Source: DALYLB01 sp046154695
Lineage (GTDB): Bacteria > Acidobacteriota > Blastocatellia > RBC074
NCBI GenBank assembly: GCA_046154695.1
Contig: JBJXFI010000403.1
Coordinates: forward strand, 1-12,412
Reading direction: 5' to 3'
DNA length: 12,412 nucleotides
The number at the start of each line of letters is the position of its first letter. The first letter of the stretch is position 1. A program made the translations under genes and the position numbers. The notes under the pieces are model-generated. The model had not been told where the DNA came from. It worked only from the letters and a program-made list of their open reading frames with translations, and did no database searches. Positions 12,343 to 12,412 of this stretch are shown here, piece after piece.

Positions 12343-12412
12343 GTCGGTAAAAACGGTTTTCAAGCCAGTGCTCCAATCTCCGGCGTATCACAACCAAAGA
12401 ACGTCGAGACGT

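Larger units (their letters stand above)
12188..12412. other. Intergenic tail without a gene
   Basis: No credible coding sequence was seen here. It holds a terminator-like palindrome and a two-hairpin repeat, both described separately. Base composition is visibly richer in A+T than in the genes. The last 12 bases (12401-12412) form ACGTC-GA-GACGT, a short palindrome at the window edge of unknown meaning. Minus-strand open frames across this stretch run through the repeat and into flgF and are not gene-like. Confidence 0.6.

Noticed and set aside
12056..12397. Minus-strand open frame reading through the repeat at the right edge
   Set aside because: It is formed by the hairpin repeat and terminator plus antisense flgF. 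Such frames arise from repeats and there is no start context or motif.

Overview
The window holds one long, co-directional flagellar gene cluster. All thirteen genes lie on the + strand and almost no space is wasted. It comes from a GC-rich, motile, diderm-type bacterium: the 3' gene encodes a proximal rod protein (FlgF), and the export apparatus is complete. The organism is not fixed by the sequence. FlhF/FlhG, a sigma-54-type promoter inside the cluster, fliM/fliN placed after fliA, and a two-hairpin intergenic repeat at the right edge point away from enteric bacteria. They suit a less-studied phylum such as Acidobacteriota or a PVC/Hydrogenedentota/Sumerlaeota-like lineage; this is an impression, not a proof.

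Layout: (1) positions 1-3332, fliO (5' end outside the window), fliP, fliQ, fliR and flhB, the membrane core of the flagellar type III export gate, with stop/start overlaps or gaps of 16 nt or less. (2) 3333-3516, the only long internal gap. It contains a 15-nt-arm inverted repeat, a strong -24/-12 (sigma-54) promoter match and a perfect 9-bp GC hairpin in the leader of the next gene. (3) 3517-9027, flhA (export gate), flhF and flhG (placement and number control) and fliA (sigma-28). The short flhA-flhF and flhF-flhG spacers hold a nested hairpin and a 14-bp perfect palindrome. (4) 9017-10936, fliM and a long FliN/SpoA-domain protein, the switch/C-ring components. (5) 10933-11367, a small membrane-anchored coiled-coil protein with a C-terminal HTH-like segment, reminiscent in architecture of SwrB-type proteins. 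(6) 11387-12187, flgF. (7) 12188-12412, an intergenic tail with a terminator-like palindrome followed by a REP-like double-hairpin element.

Functionally the genes form one programme. FliOPQR/FlhB/FlhA build the export gate inside the MS ring. FlhF (SRP-type GTPase) and FlhG (MinD-type ATPase carrying a DQAxxLR activator motif) set where and how many flagella form. FliM/FliN make the rotor switch and export-substrate platform. FliA drives late genes, and FlgF is part of the rod. The sigma-54 promoter before flhA suggests that the flhA-to-flgF part can be transcribed separately under an enhancer-binding activator, as in FleQ/FlrA-type hierarchies. I saw no defence, mobile or biosynthetic system and no clearly new system. 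The most worthwhile unknowns are the ~220-residue N-terminal part of the FliN-like protein, the SwrB-like small protein, and the regulatory/repeat DNA in the gaps.
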